64,000 bases of DNA from CF-167 sp963695195 (GCA_963695195.1 CAVOGE010000007.1:62001-126000), one strand, 5' to 3'. Positions 1 through 9,177 are shown, numbered from the stretch's first letter. The notes: generated from the letters alone by a model not told the origin. Made by a program: numbers and translations.

Positions 1-213
1 ATGCCGAACGGCACGGTCTGGGTGGTGGGTGGCTTTGGCGGAACCTTCGTACCAGCCTCCCGTGAGCTCTACGATCCCGCCAGCGGCTTCTGGATCTCGA
101 GCGGATCGTCCGACCCGGCGATCCGCGAGGGTCACACCGCCACGCTGCTCCCCGATGCCACCGTGCTGTGGACAGGCGGCATCGGCACCACACTGATGGG
201 CCCGGGCTTCTAG
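1..213 (+). CDS. C-terminal end of a kelch/galactose-oxidase-like beta-propeller protein (partial)
   Basis: The reading frame is open at the left edge and ends at TAG 211-213, so only the last 70 or so residues are visible. They contain kelch-like pieces: a Gly-Gly-Phe-Gly-Gly stretch, ELYDPASGFW and REGHTATLLPD, the usual pattern of one propeller blade. Kelch propellers are generally secreted binding or oxidase domains. The catalytic part, if any, lies outside the window. The ATG at base 1 is probably not the real start. Family assignment rests on the repeat pattern only. Confidence 0.5.
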   Translation: MPNGTVWVVGGFGGTFVPASRELYDPASGFWISSGSSDPAIREGHTATLLPDATVLWTGGIGTTLMGPGF

Positions 214-251
214 TGAAGGCGCGGACGACCCGGATCGCCGCAGCAGGCTTG

Positions 252-2294
252 ATGATGGCTCCCCTTCGTCGGCCGATCGCGATGATGGTGGCGGCAGGGC
301 TTCTCGTGGCCGCCTGCACCGCGTCCCCGACCGGCGTCTCCGGCCCCCGAATCGCCGACCCCGACGTCAACATCGCCCGCGAGCAGTTCCCCGGACCCCG
401 CGTCGCCGCCGCCGATTGTCCCGCACCTACGGCAGGATCGCGGCGGGCTACCAATACTCGTGCGCGCTCACGAGCGCGAACGGAGTCAAGTGCTGGGGGG
501 CGAACGAAAGCGGCCAGCTTGGCAGCGGCACGATCACCGACAGCCGGAGTCCCCGGCGCAGTTGATGTCACGGGACTCGCGAGCGGGGTCAGTGCGATCA
601 GCGCCGGCGCGCTTTCACGCCTGCGCGCTCACGAGCGCTGGCGGGGTCAAGTGCTGGGGCGATAACCTGTACGGCCAGCTCGGAAACGGCTCGAAATCCG
701 ACAGCAGCGTCCCGGTCGACGTCGTTGGACTCGCGAGCGGCGTCAGCGCGATATCGGCGGGCGGGTCCAGCACCTGTGCTCTGACGAGCGCGGGCGGGGT
801 CAAGTGCTGGGGCCACAACCTGTACGGCTGGCTGGGGGACGGCACGACCACCGACCGTAGCGTTCCGGTCGACGTCGTTGGACTCGCGAGCGGCGTCACG
901 CGCCATATCGGCGGGCACGCTCCATACATGCGCGCTCACCACCGGCGGCGGGGTCACCTGCTGGGGCTACGGCCAGTCAGACGACCCCGCGCTCGTCATC
1001 GGCACCTGTCCCGGTCGACGTCGCCGGACTCGCGAGCGGCGTCACCGCCATCGAGGCGGCCTGGATCGCACCTGTGCCATCACGAGTAACCGTGGGGTCG
1101 TGTGCTGGGGCCGCAACTCCGCCGGGGTCAGGACGAGATTGTCTCGGTCGATGTCTCGGGTCTCGCGGGCGGCGTTCGTGCGTTAGAGCTGGGGGGAGAC
1201 AACACCTGCGCGCTCACGAGCCTGGGCGCGTCGCGTGCTGGGGCTCGAATTGGTCACGGTCAGCTCGGCAATCTCTCGCCCAGTAACAGCAGCGTCCCGG
1301 TCGCCATTGCTGGCCTGGCTAGTGGTGTCACCGAGATCGCCGTTGGCGGCCAGCACATCTGTGCCCTCGACGGGCGATGGGGTGAGCTGCTGGGGTTCCA
1401 ACACGTACGGCCAGCTCGGCGCATGGCCGCCCGTGCAGCACACGGAACAGCAGTCGACCGTCCCGGTCGGTATCGCTCGACGGCGTCGCCGTGCCCACGC
1501 CGAGCAGTGGGCCAACCGCGGCGCCAGCGGGCAGGATCGACCACGCGACGGGGCCGACCGACGTTGTGCTCCGATTCGACAATGGTCCTGACCTGGGAGT
1601 GGGCGAGCTGCCTGGCGAAGTCTTCCAGCCGGGTCCCGAATTCACCCTGTATGGCGACGGAACGGTCATCTTCCGCAACGACCGGCGCGCAACTACCCCC
1701 GGCCGAGGGTCCGATCATCCGCGGCCGACCCTTCAGGATCGGCCAACTCGACGAGGAGCAGGTCCAGTCGCTCCTGCGGTTCGCCCTCGGGGAGGGCGGA
1801 CTCGGGGACGCCTGCGAGCGGTACGAAACGCGGCCGTCGACTACTTTGGCTCTTCGGTCTTCACCATCCGCGCCGACGGTCTCGAGCAAGCGCGTCGAGG
1901 TCTTCGGCGGTGAGGCCCCCTTCGGACCGCACTCGACGACCGTCTCCTGACGTTCGCCGCCGGAGGCAATCTGCCGACGCAGATCTGGGTGCCCGACCGC
2001 TACTGGGGCAACCTGCTCGAGGCGGCCCCGCTATCGAAGGTGGCGTGCTGCCTGACCCGCGCGACGACCGGTGTCGCCCCGTGGCCGTGGCCGGCAATCG
2101 GTCCTGACGACTTCGAGGGAACGACACTCGACGGTTGGTGGTATCTGCGCCGCGTCATGTCAGCCGCCGAGGCTGGGGTCCTCGGACTCTCGCGCAACGG
2201 TGGAGTTGTCCAGCGGATCTATCTCCTCGGGCCGGACGGCGCGACGATCTACTCGTTCTCGCTCTGGCCGATGCTCCCTGACGAGGCGAGCTGA
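252..2294 (+). pseudogene. RCC1-repeat lipoprotein, broken by many frameshifts
   Basis: An N-terminal lipoprotein signal is clear (LLVAAC lipobox, ATG 252 or 255). It is followed by RCC1-type beta-propeller repeats with the recurring core CALTSAGGVKCWG, then GQLG and VPVDVVGLASGV. A PTPSSGPTAAP linker near 1490-1530 leads to a C-terminal domain (FTLYGDGTVIF near 1650, YWGNLLEA near 2000) ending at TGA 2292-2294. The coding signal jumps between all three forward frames: frame 3 to about 425, frame 2 to 545, frame 3 to 597, frame 1 to 900, then changes near 1005, 1055, 1130, 1225, 1250, 1375, 1475, 1683, 1825 and 1925. No single frame carries the protein. Either the gene is decaying or this stretch is poor sequence. 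The other genes up to 64 kb are almost all intact, apart from single frameshifts at 2431-2442 and 27117-27120. Confidence 0.75.
428..1400 (+). repeat. Tandem ~153-bp RCC1 coding repeats
   Basis: Six to seven copies of a unit of about 51 codons. Two neighbouring copies share a nearly identical stretch starting gtcgacgtcgttggactc at about 715 and again at about 868, i.e. 153 bases apart. Later copies (1014, 1147 and 1300 regions) are more diverged. The repeat is explained by the RCC1 propeller blades of the broken lipoprotein gene and is not a separate element. Recombination between copies is a plausible source of some of the frame breaks. Confidence 0.7.
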
Positions 2295-2317
2295 CCAGCA
2301 CCTGACGCCCGCGCGAT

Positions 2318-2747
2318 CTACCAGAGCGGCAGACCGGTCACCTCGTCGGTTGTGCGCTCGAGCTCCAGGCCGGTCATCTCGCGGATCGTGACCTCGACCG
2401 CGAAGACCTCGCAGCCGGGCAGCAGGTGCCCGCCGACGTGTCGAGCCATCCACCGCCGAGAAGCTGGCGTGGGCGTGGAGGAACGGGCGCCCATCGGCGA
2501 CCGAGATGTTCCCGACGAAGCCGTTCAGCATGGTGTGCCGGTCGCTCGTCATCTCCACGTAGCTCTTGGGCCCCTGCTGGTAGTAGCCGAAGGACGCGCG
2601 CCGGACGGCACCGATGGCGCTCACCCAGGCGACCCCGACCTCGTACTCCGCACAGATGCGCTCGACCTCCGCGAGCAGATCGTCGCCCTTCTCCAGTAGC
2701 AGCACGAACGCACGTCCGGCGGACGCCTCCCAGATTCGGGCCGGCAT
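2318..2747 (-). CDS. PCC/DUF296-domain protein with one frameshift
   Basis: From ATG 2747 the protein reads as a PCC (DUF296) domain, a small trimeric fold found alone in bacteria and as part of plant AT-hook proteins. It shows the family pattern KGDDLLAEVERICAEY, VSAIGAV, FGYYQQGPK, LNGFVGNIS and PFLHAHASFS. After AVDGST the frame is lost. One base over, near 2431-2442, the expected ending resumes (GGHLLPGCEVFAVEVTIREM to PLW) and stops at 2318-2320. Removing one base restores a protein of about 142 residues, normal for the family. It lies 13 bases downstream of the ABC permease gene and may be its last operon member. Molecular function in bacteria is not established. The break could be a mutation or a read error. 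Confidence 0.65.
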
Positions 2748-2760
2748 TGGTTACTCTCTC

Positions 2761-5307
2761 CTACTCGAAGTGCTGGATGCTGCGGGTGATCGGCGTTCGG
2801 GCGGCGAGGCGCGCCGGGTAGATGCCAGCCAGCGACGCGACACCGATCCCGATCAGCACCACGCTGCCGAGGAGTGGCCACGGCAGCGCCAGGCCGGCTC
2901 CGAAGTCACGCGGCGTCGAGCCACCGACGATGGTCCATGCGATCAGCAGGCCGGTGGCGACAGCCGCGATCCCGCCGACCGCGCCCATGATCGCCGCCTC
3001 GGAGACGACCATCGCCTGCACCTGGCCGATGGTCATGCCGTGGGAACGCAGGATGGCAATCTCCCGGGCACGCTCGACGACCCCTACCGCAAGGGTGTTG
3101 AGCACCCCCAGCGCGGCAATGATCACCGCCAGCAGCGCCAGGACGTCGAAGAGGCCGATGAGCCGATCGATCGATCGACCGAGATCGGAGGCAAGCTCGC
3201 GCGCGGTTATCGCCTCGCCCGCGTACGACGCCGCCTTGGCAGCGACCGCGGACTGGAATGCGGCATCGGTGATCCCGTCCTGTGGGACGAAGGTCCACAG
3301 GGAGGAACGGGTGGCCCCAAAGCGCTCGGCGGCATCGGCCAGCGAGAGCAGGATGGCACCGTCCGCGGAGCGCGCCGGAAGCGTGTAGGCGATGACGCCG
3401 GCGACGGCGAACGCCTGCTCCTCCTCGCCGGGAAGCGAAAGCCAGACGATCGAGCCGACCCCCACGTCGTCGCCGGCAAAAGGCTCGGGCAGGAGCACCG
3501 CACCACCACCGCGCAGAGCCTTGAACGCACTCGCCCGATCACCGTGCACGAAGATGAGTGAGTCGGTCGCGTCGAAGACGTTCGGGTCAATCCCCGCCAG
3601 CGACGCCTCCTGCGGCGGTGCCTCCCCCTGGCGTACGATGGCCGGGAATTCGACGATCGGGGAAGCCGCGGCGGCACCCGCGGTGGCCTCGAAGTCGGCC
3701 TGCACGGCGCCTCCCAACTCGACCGGCAGCCCCAGCCGGATGGCATAGCCGCCGGGCAGGATGGAGCCGACCCATCGGTCCGCGGTGGCCCGGGCGCTCT
3801 CGGTGATGGTTCCCAGTGCGACGACCGAAGCCAGCGCAACGATCAACGCGCCCACCGTGAGGCCGGTTCGGGCACGGTCGCGGCCCAGATTGGCGCGCCC
3901 CAGCATCCCCTCCGTCCCGAAGAACCACTCGAATGGACGACCGACGACCCGGGCCACTGGCTGGAGCAGGAGCGCCGTGGCGCCGGTCCCCGCAACCAGG
4001 ATGGCAAGGGCACCGATCACTGCAGCCGGCGAGAATTCGCCGCGATCAAGGGGATACAGGGCCGCTCCGATGACAAGGACGAGCGCCTCCAGGACGACGA
4101 TCCAGCGCAATCGCGCCCACAGGCTGCGTCCGGGCTGGCGACTGGACCGCAGCGCGTCGAGCGGAGAGACCCGGCTGGCGCCGATGGCCGGGATGGTCGC
4201 GGCTGCCGCGGTCACCGCCACGCCCATCAGCAGGGCCAGCCCCAACGCCAGCGGATTGAGCGGGAGCCCCGTCACGAGCACCGCCCGGGTCGAATGCAGG
4301 AACCCGATGGCGAGCGCGGCAAGGCCGATCCCCAGGACCGTTCCGAGCATGCTCCCGATCAGGCCGATGACGACTCCCTGCCGCAGGAAGAGGCCGCGCA
4401 CCTGTCCCCGCGTCGCCCCGGCGGCGCGCAGCAGGCCGATCTCACGCGTGCGCTCGGTCACGGTCATCGCCAGCGTGTTGGCCACCAGGAAGGCACCGAC
4501 CAGGAGCGCGATCAGGCCGAAGACGAACGAGATGCCCGCAAATCCGGCCTGCGCACGGCCGAGCTGACGCGCCGCGTCAGCGGCGGTCTCGACGATGAAC
4601 GGCTCGCCGAGCTCTCGATCGAGGGCGTTCTGGACGTCCTCCACGCGGTCGGGGGCGAGGAGGAGGTCCACGTGCGTGACCGGTGCGGGTATCTCGAAGG
4701 CCGTGCTCAGCGTCGATCGATGCATCACCAGCACGTTCCCCTGTGAGAGCGAGCCGACACCGAGATCGCCGAGCAGGCCGACGATGCGCACCGGCGCCAC
4801 ATCCTCTCGATGCCCGGTGAGAATCAACTCATCGCCCAGCCCGAGCCCGTTGGCACGTGCCCATGCCGTGGTGACCAGCGCGTCATTCGGACTGTCCTCC
4901 GCGGGGAAGACGCCAGCATCGAGGTCGTGGTCCCGGATGGCGGCCTCGTCCTTCGCATCCACCCCGATCACCAAGAGGAGGCTGAAGACCTGCTCAACCT
5001 TCGGATCTGGCAGCGTCGAGATGGTCAGCCGTCGCTCGGCGACCGCCGCGGCGCCGAGGACACCGGGAATCTGGCGCAGTGTGGTGACCGCCCGCGGAGA
5101 GAACCCGACCGGGTCGAATGCACGGACGCGCAGCTCGGCCCGGCCCATCAGCTGTGCGGCTGCAAGCTCGACCGCCTCTGAGGCGGCCTGGTTGGCGAGC
5201 AGCGTGCCGGCGACCACCGCCACCCCCAGGGCCACGCCAAGGATGGTCAGCCCCGTGCGCAGGCGCCGAGCGGCGAGGCCGCGCCAGGCCAGCGCAGCCA
5301 GGTCCAT
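2761..5307 (-). CDS. MacB/FtsX-type ABC transporter permease
   Basis: 848 residues with two FtsX-like permease domains. There is one membrane segment at residues 18-36 and an extracytoplasmic region to about 265. A central cluster of helices follows, including the REIGLLRAAGATRGQVRG motif, and a second extracytoplasmic domain. The C-terminal FtsX domain carries REIAILRSHGMTIGQVQ and three helices. The family couples ATP hydrolysis to lipoprotein, peptide or lipid movement rather than passing a substrate through the membrane. The start at ATG 5307 is chosen because the ATPase gene stops at 5312, leaving a 4-base gap. An upstream in-frame start would overlap the ATPase gene and add a proline-rich tail. 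No periplasmic adaptor gene is visible, as expected for a single-membrane MacB-like exporter. Substrate unknown. Confidence 0.85.
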   Translation of the reverse strand: MDLAALAWRGLAARRLRTGLTILGVALGVAVVAGTLLANQAASEAVELAAAQLMGRAELRVRAFDPVGFSPRAVTTLRQIPGVLGAAAVAERRLTISTLPDPKVEQVFSLLLVIGVDAKDEAAIRDHDLDAGVFPAEDSPNDALVTTAWARANGLGLGDELILTGHREDVAPVRIVGLLGDLGVGSLSQGNVLVMHRSTLSTAFEIPAPVTHVDLLLAPDRVEDVQNALDRELGEPFIVETAADAARQLGRAQAGFAGISFVFGLIALLVGAFLVANTLAMTVTERTREIGLLRAAGATRGQVRGLFLRQGVVIGLIGSMLGTVLGIGLAALAIGFLHSTRAVLVTGLPLNPLALGLALLMGVAVTAAAATIPAIGASRVSPLDALRSSRQPGRSLWARLRWIVVLEALVLVIGAALYPLDRGEFSPAAVIGALAILVAGTGATALLLQPVARVVGRPFEWFFGTEGMLGRANLGRDRARTGLTVGALIVALASVVALGTITESARATADRWVGSILPGGYAIRLGLPVELGGAVQADFEATAGAAAASPIVEFPAIVRQGEAPPQEASLAGIDPNVFDATDSLIFVHGDRASAFKALRGGGAVLLPEPFAGDDVGVGSIVWLSLPGEEEQAFAVAGVIAYTLPARSADGAILLSLADAAERFGATRSSLWTFVPQDGITDAAFQSAVAAKAASYAGEAITARELASDLGRSIDRLIGLFDVLALLAVIIAALGVLNTLAVGVVERAREIAILRSHGMTIGQVQAMVVSEAAIMGAVGGIAAVATGLLIAWTIVGGSTPRDFGAGLALPWPLLGSVVLIGIGVASLAGIYPARLAARTPITRSIQHFE

Positions 5308-5311
5308 CGGT

Positions 5312-6058
5312 CTACAGGCCCAGGGCGGCCAGGCGGGCGATGAGCGCTCGGGCCTCGTGATCGCGGCGGCGGCCGAGGGCAATCTCGTCGCGGATACTGC
5401 CGTCGCGAACGACCAGCACCCGGTCTGCGTAGGCGGCGGCTCGCGCGTCGTGCGTCACCAGCACGATCGTCTGGCCGAGGCGATCGCACGAGTCCCAGAT
5501 CAGATCGAGGATCTCGGTGCCGGTCGTGTAGTCCAGGTTGCCGGTCGGCTCGTCAGCGAGCAGGATCGCCGGCCCCGGGGCCAGCGCTCGAGCGAGCGCC
5601 ACGCGCTGCTGCTCACCGGCGGAGAGCTGATCGGGGCGGTGGGCGGCCTTGTCCTCCAGGCCAACGAGGGCGAGCAGCTCCTGCACCCGCTGGCGGTGCT
5701 GTCCGAGCGACTCGCCGGCGATCAGGAACGGCAGCGCGACGTTCTCTGCGACATTCAGCAGCGGGATCAGGTTGAAGAACTGGAAGACGAAGCCGGTCTT
5801 GGCACGCCGGGTGAGGGTCGCCTGCTCATCGTTGAGCTGGCTGACGTTCACGCCGTCGATCACCACCTCGCCGCTGGTAGGTCGGTCGAGCCCGCCGAGC
5901 AGGTGGAGCATGGTGGACTTGCCGGAGCCGGAGCTGCCCATGATCGCCACGAACTCGCCCTTGCTCACCGAAAGCGAGACGCCGCGCAGCGCCTCGACGG
6001 AGCGTCCGCCCAGCGGGTAGCTCTTGACCAGGTTGTGTGCCTGAAGGATCACGCTCAT
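5312..6058 (-). CDS. LolD/MacB-type ABC transporter ATP-binding protein
   Basis: 248 residues: the ATPase partner of the FtsX-type permease immediately downstream. Walker A GSSGSGKST is at 41-49, the Q-loop in VFQFFNLIPLL, the signature LSAGEQQRVALARAL has Ala for the usual first Gly, and Walker B is ILLADEPTGNLD, followed by the switch His in LVTHD. The LNVAENVALP segment after the Q-loop is typical of LolD/MacB/FtsE-like ATPases. Start ATG 6058 is preferred over an upstream ATG because a TAGACT box (6066-6071 on the minus strand) ends 7 bases before it, suggesting a leaderless mRNA. Confidence 0.9.
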   Translation of the reverse strand: MSVILQAHNLVKSYPLGGRSVEALRGVSLSVSKGEFVAIMGSSGSGKSTMLHLLGGLDRPTSGEVVIDGVNVSQLNDEQATLTRRAKTGFVFQFFNLIPLLNVAENVALPFLIAGESLGQHRQRVQELLALVGLEDKAAHRPDQLSAGEQQRVALARALAPGPAILLADEPTGNLDYTTGTEILDLIWDSCDRLGQTIVLVTHDARAAAYADRVLVVRDGSIRDEIALGRRRDHEARALIARLAALGL

Positions 6059-6065
6059 CGTCGCC

Positions 6066-6071
6066 AGTCTA
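6066..6071 (-). promoter_or_regulatory. -10 box TAGACT of a probable leaderless promoter
   Basis: TAGACT on the minus strand lies 7 bases before ATG 6058 of the ABC ATPase gene, so transcription would begin at or next to the start codon. It belongs to a recurring pattern in this window. No convincing -35 box is seen. Confidence 0.5.
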
Positions 6072-6130
6072 GCGGTGGGGTCGGGACCGAGGCGCACGCG
6101 GTGGCGGAGCGTCGCCGGCTGCGGAACCGC

Positions 6131-7066
6131 TCAACCGAGGAAGAAGCCGAGCAGCGAACCCAGCACGGTCTCGAAGATGCCGCGATCCGCCGAGTCGGCG
6201 GCCTGTACCCGCAGGCTGGGCGCGGCCGCCACCGGCGAACCGTTGAGCGCGGCGTGCCCGGGGTCGACCAGGTCGTCGGCGGCAGATGCCGTCGGGGACG
6301 GCGTCGGCTCCAGGGTTGGGCTGGCGGTCGGGTCTACGGTCGGGAGCGGGTTGAATGTCGGCGCCACCGTGGCGACAGGCTTCGACGTCGGCCTGGGCGT
6401 TGCAGCCGGAGGCGGCGCCGTCGGCTTGGGCGTTGCGGCCGGAGGCTTCGGGGTTGCCGGTGGCGGAGTCGCCGGTGGCGGGGTCGCGGGCGGCGGCGTG
6501 GCGGCCGCCTGGGCCTGCATGAACAGCTCGGTGTACACGCGCGGGCTTCGCAGCTTGCCGAGGAAGTTCACGTTGTCAGCTGCATAGGCGCCGACGCCGC
6601 CGTGCGTGAAGCTCGGCTGGAGCAGGTTCGTTCGGTGGCTGTCGGAGGCCATGAAGCCTTCGTGGATCTTGATAGGGCTATCGGTATCCGAGTAGCCATT
6701 GTTCCAGCCGATGTTCTCGCCGCCCCAGACGTACTTGAGCCCGTTGGAGTCGTACCAGTGATAGACCTGGTAACTGGTACCGAGGATGACGTGGCTGAAG
6801 TAGTCCCGGTCGACCATGTCCTGGCTCCGCCATCGGGCCAGGCTGACCAGCGTCGCGTGCTGCGTGAGCGGATTCCGCCCGTTATTGACGCGCGCGCCGT
6901 TCAGCAGCTGCCAGACGGTCGCCTCCGCCGACGACTGGTTCCAGCCGGTAGCGGGCTGCGGCGCCCAGGCGAGGAGCGCCGCCGCGAGCAGCGCGGTGCC
7001 CGACAGTCCCAGGGCTCGGGCCATCACGCGGCGGGGCTGGCGTCGCTCGGACGTGGGGATCCGCAT
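6131..7066 (-). CDS. Secreted CAP/SCP-domain protein with Pro/Thr-rich tail
   Basis: 311 residues. A signal peptide (about residues 18-41) is followed by a CAP domain with LLNGARVNNGRNPL, RDYFSH, GGENIGW and FMASDSHRTNLL, the usual CAP blocks including the His/Glu groove residues. The expected length is about 140 residues. A low-complexity segment of repeated ATPPP/ATPKP units follows (about 190-255), then a short hydrophobic C-terminus (VLGSLLGFFLG) that may anchor the protein. Bacterial CAP proteins are extracellular and of mostly unknown function. TAAGGT (7073-7078) lies 6 bases before ATG 7066 and supports this start. The gene is convergent with nothing and divergent from the sugar-ABC ATPase gene. 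Confidence 0.85.
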   Translation of the reverse strand: MRIPTSERRQPRRVMARALGLSGTALLAAALLAWAPQPATGWNQSSAEATVWQLLNGARVNNGRNPLTQHATLVSLARWRSQDMVDRDYFSHVILGTSYQVYHWYDSNGLKYVWGGENIGWNNGYSDTDSPIKIHEGFMASDSHRTNLLQPSFTHGGVGAYAADNVNFLGKLRSPRVYTELFMQAQAAATPPPATPPPATPPPATPKPPAATPKPTAPPPAATPRPTSKPVATVAPTFNPLPTVDPTASPTLEPTPSPTASAADDLVDPGHAALNGSPVAAAPSLRVQAADSADRGIFETVLGSLLGFFLG

Positions 7067-7178
7067 GCCACGACCTTACGGTCCCCTCCCCATCCGGTCA
7101 GTAGAACGGTGGTCCGGGCCGCGGGGCAGGACGATCGGCACCGTACGGGTCCGCACGACCGGGATAGACGTGCGCGAG

Positions 7179-7184
7179 TATCAT
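7179..7184 (+). promoter_or_regulatory. -10 box TATCAT of a probable leaderless promoter
   Basis: TATCAT lies 9 bases before ATG 7194 of the sugar-ABC ATPase. Transcription would start within a few bases of the start codon, and no Shine-Dalgarno sequence is present. Confidence 0.5.
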
Positions 7185-7193
7185 GTTGCCGCG

Positions 7194-8279
7194 ATGGCGA
7201 CCGTCACCTTCGACCACCTCTACAAGCGCTACGGCGCCGATGTCGTAGCCGTCAATGACCTCAGCCTGTCGGTTGGCGACGGCGAGTTCCTGGTCCTGGT
7301 CGGGCCCTCTGGCTGCGGCAAGACGACCGCTCTGCGCTGCGTCGCCGGCCTCGAGGAGATCAGCGAGGGGAACATCCTGATCGGCGACCGCGTGGTCAAC
7401 GAGGTCGCACCCAAAGACCGCGATATCGCCATGGTCTTCCAGAGCTACGCCCTCTACCCGCACATGTCCGTCTACGACAACATGGCGTTTGGCCTGAAGC
7501 TCCGCAAGACGCCCAAAGCCGATATCGATCGGCGCGTGCGCGCCGCAGGCGACATCCTCGACCTGGCGCCGTACCTGGATCGCAAGCCGAAGGCACTCTC
7601 CGGCGGCCAGCGACAGCGTGTCGCGCTCGGCCGCGCCATCGTGCGTGAGCCAGCGGTCTTTCTCATGGACGAGCCGCTCTCGAACCTGGACGCCAAGCTC
7701 CGCGTCCAGACCCGCGCCGAGATCTCCCGGCTGCGTCACCGACTGGGTACTACCACCATCTACGTCACCCACGACCAGATCGAAGCGATGACCATGGGCG
7801 ACCGGATCGCAGTCATGAAGGACGGCCTTCTCCAGCAGGCGGGCACCCCTGCCGAGCTCTACGACAAGCCGATGAACATCTTCGTGGCCGGCTTCATCGG
7901 GTCGCCGTCGATGAACTTCGCGAACGCGACGGTCGAGGGCGAGACCCTGCGCTTCGGGACGGCGCATGCCTCGCTCACCGGCGCCGCGGAGTTTGCCGGG
8001 CGGCGCGGGACGGGGTCGGAGCTGATGGTCGGCTTCAGGCCCGAGCACCTCGAGATTGCGGAAGCGGGCGATGGCGCCCTGCATATCCCCGCGTCGGTCG
8101 ACGTGGTCGAGTACCTCGGCAACGACGAACTACTCCACGCGCAGGCTGATGGCCGCGAGATCGTGGCGCTGGTAGACGCGGCGAAGGGGGTGCAGGTCGG
8201 CGACTCGATCGAGTTCACCGTGCCGCTCGACAAGGTCCATCTCTTCGATCCTGCCACTGAGCAGCGCCTCACCAACTGA
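7194..8279 (+). CDS. ugpC: Carbohydrate ABC transporter ATP-binding protein (UgpC/MsmK/MalK type)
   Basis: 361 residues with an N-terminal ABC domain: Walker A GPSGCGKTT, Q-loop VFQSYALYPHMSV, signature LSGGQRQRVALGRAI, Walker B VFLMDEPLSNLD and LRVQTRAEI downstream. The C-terminal half is the OB/TOBE regulatory domain typical of MalK-like ATPases (FRPEHL). This class energises sugar or glycerol-phosphate importers and often serves several permeases. No permease or binding-protein gene is adjacent, consistent with a shared ATPase. The in-frame upstream extension is rejected because a TATCAT box at 7179-7184 precedes ATG 7194 by 9 bases. Confidence 0.9.
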   Translation: MATVTFDHLYKRYGADVVAVNDLSLSVGDGEFLVLVGPSGCGKTTALRCVAGLEEISEGNILIGDRVVNEVAPKDRDIAMVFQSYALYPHMSVYDNMAFGLKLRKTPKADIDRRVRAAGDILDLAPYLDRKPKALSGGQRQRVALGRAIVREPAVFLMDEPLSNLDAKLRVQTRAEISRLRHRLGTTTIYVTHDQIEAMTMGDRIAVMKDGLLQQAGTPAELYDKPMNIFVAGFIGSPSMNFANATVEGETLRFGTAHASLTGAAEFAGRRGTGSELMVGFRPEHLEIAEAGDGALHIPASVDVVEYLGNDELLHAQADGREIVALVDAAKGVQVGDSIEFTVPLDKVHLFDPATEQRLTN

Positions 8280-8383
8280 TCCCGGGCACCGCGGAGTGCG
8301 GTCCGGTGCAGGTGCATCGGTCGTGCATACTCGCTCACACCGTTTGGCCGCTCGCACCAGCCTGGATGGAGGGATCCCGCCCG

Positions 8384-9136
8384 ATGCTCAACGCTTCCCG
8401 GCGTCGCCTGTTCGCAATTGGCCTCGTACTTGCGCTCGTCGCCGCCTTCCCAGCTGGCGCGAGCGCCTCGCACTCGTGGGGCAGCTACCACTGGGCGCGG
8501 ACCGCCAATCCGTTCACGCTCAAGGTCGTGGACAGTGCCACCGCAGCATGGGACAGCTACCTCAATACCAGCATCGCTGACTGGTCGCAGTCAACGGTTC
8601 TCGATCTCTCCAAGCAGAGCGGCACCGTCGCCAAGGGCAAGACGTGCAAGGCCATCAGCGGCCAGGTCAATGTCTGCAACGGCAAGTACGGCAACAACGG
8701 CTGGCTGGGCGTTGCCTCGATCTGGGCCCAAGGCGCTCACATCACCCAGGGCACGGTCAAGTTGAACGACACCTACTTCAACACGGCGAGCTACAACACG
8801 CCGGCGTGGCGGAACCTGGTGATGTGCCAGGAGATCGGCCACACTTTCGGGCTCGACCACCAGGACGAGAACTTCAGCAACGCCAACCTCGGTACCTGCA
8901 TGGACTACACCAGCAACCCGTCGAGCAACCAGCACCCGAACCAGCATGATTACGACCAGCTTGAGGCGATCTATGCGCACCTCGACTCGACCACCACGGT
9001 CGGGCAGGTCGTGGCCAACGGTTCGGCGGCACCGGGATGGGGCCGGATGGTTCGCGACAACGGACACAACGCACTGTTCGCCCGTGACCTGGGCAACGGG
9101 ATGGTGGTGTTCAACTTCGTTGTCTGGGCGCGCTAG
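8384..9136 (+). CDS. Secreted matrixin-like metalloprotease homologue with altered zinc motif
   Basis: 250 residues. The signal peptide ends near FPAGASA. The mature protein has several cysteines and a zincin-like segment QEIGHTFGLDH at residues 149-159, followed by GTCMDY, the equivalent of the methionine turn after the zinc helix. The usual motif is HExxHxxGxxH. Here the first zinc ligand is Gln, while the catalytic Glu150 and His153/His159 remain. It may be an inactive relative or a family variant with one ligand changed. Start ATG 8384 is chosen because GGAGGG at 8368-8373 lies 10 bases upstream. An in-frame ATG at 8366 would be inside this ribosome-binding site. A hairpin at 9151-9177 follows the gene. 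Confidence 0.7.
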   Translation: MLNASRRRLFAIGLVLALVAAFPAGASASHSWGSYHWARTANPFTLKVVDSATAAWDSYLNTSIADWSQSTVLDLSKQSGTVAKGKTCKAISGQVNVCNGKYGNNGWLGVASIWAQGAHITQGTVKLNDTYFNTASYNTPAWRNLVMCQEIGHTFGLDHQDENFSNANLGTCMDYTSNPSSNQHPNQHDYDQLEAIYAHLDSTTTVGQVVANGSAAPGWGRMVRDNGHNALFARDLGNGMVVFNFVVWAR

Positions 9137-9150
9137 GCACACACGGAAGA

Positions 9151-9177
9151 GCGCCCGGCCGATCTCAGGCTGGGCGC
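9151..9177. terminator. Hairpin between convergent genes
   Basis: GCGCCCGGCC (9151-9160) pairs with GGCTGGGCGC (9168-9177) with one G-U pair and a 7-base loop. It lies between the matrixin-like gene and the last codons of the convergent CNNM gene, so it could terminate from both sides. No clear T-run follows. Confidence 0.5.

Noticed and set aside
6400..6510. G-rich tandem repeats resembling a minisatellite
   Set aside because: They encode the ATPPP/ATPKP linker of the CAP-domain protein; no independent element is needed.
4595..7258. 887-codon open frame on the plus strand
   Set aside because: It is antisense to the ABC permease, ATPase and CAP genes, is rich in Arg/Gly/Asp runs and has no domain pattern. 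Long antisense frames are expected at this G+C content.
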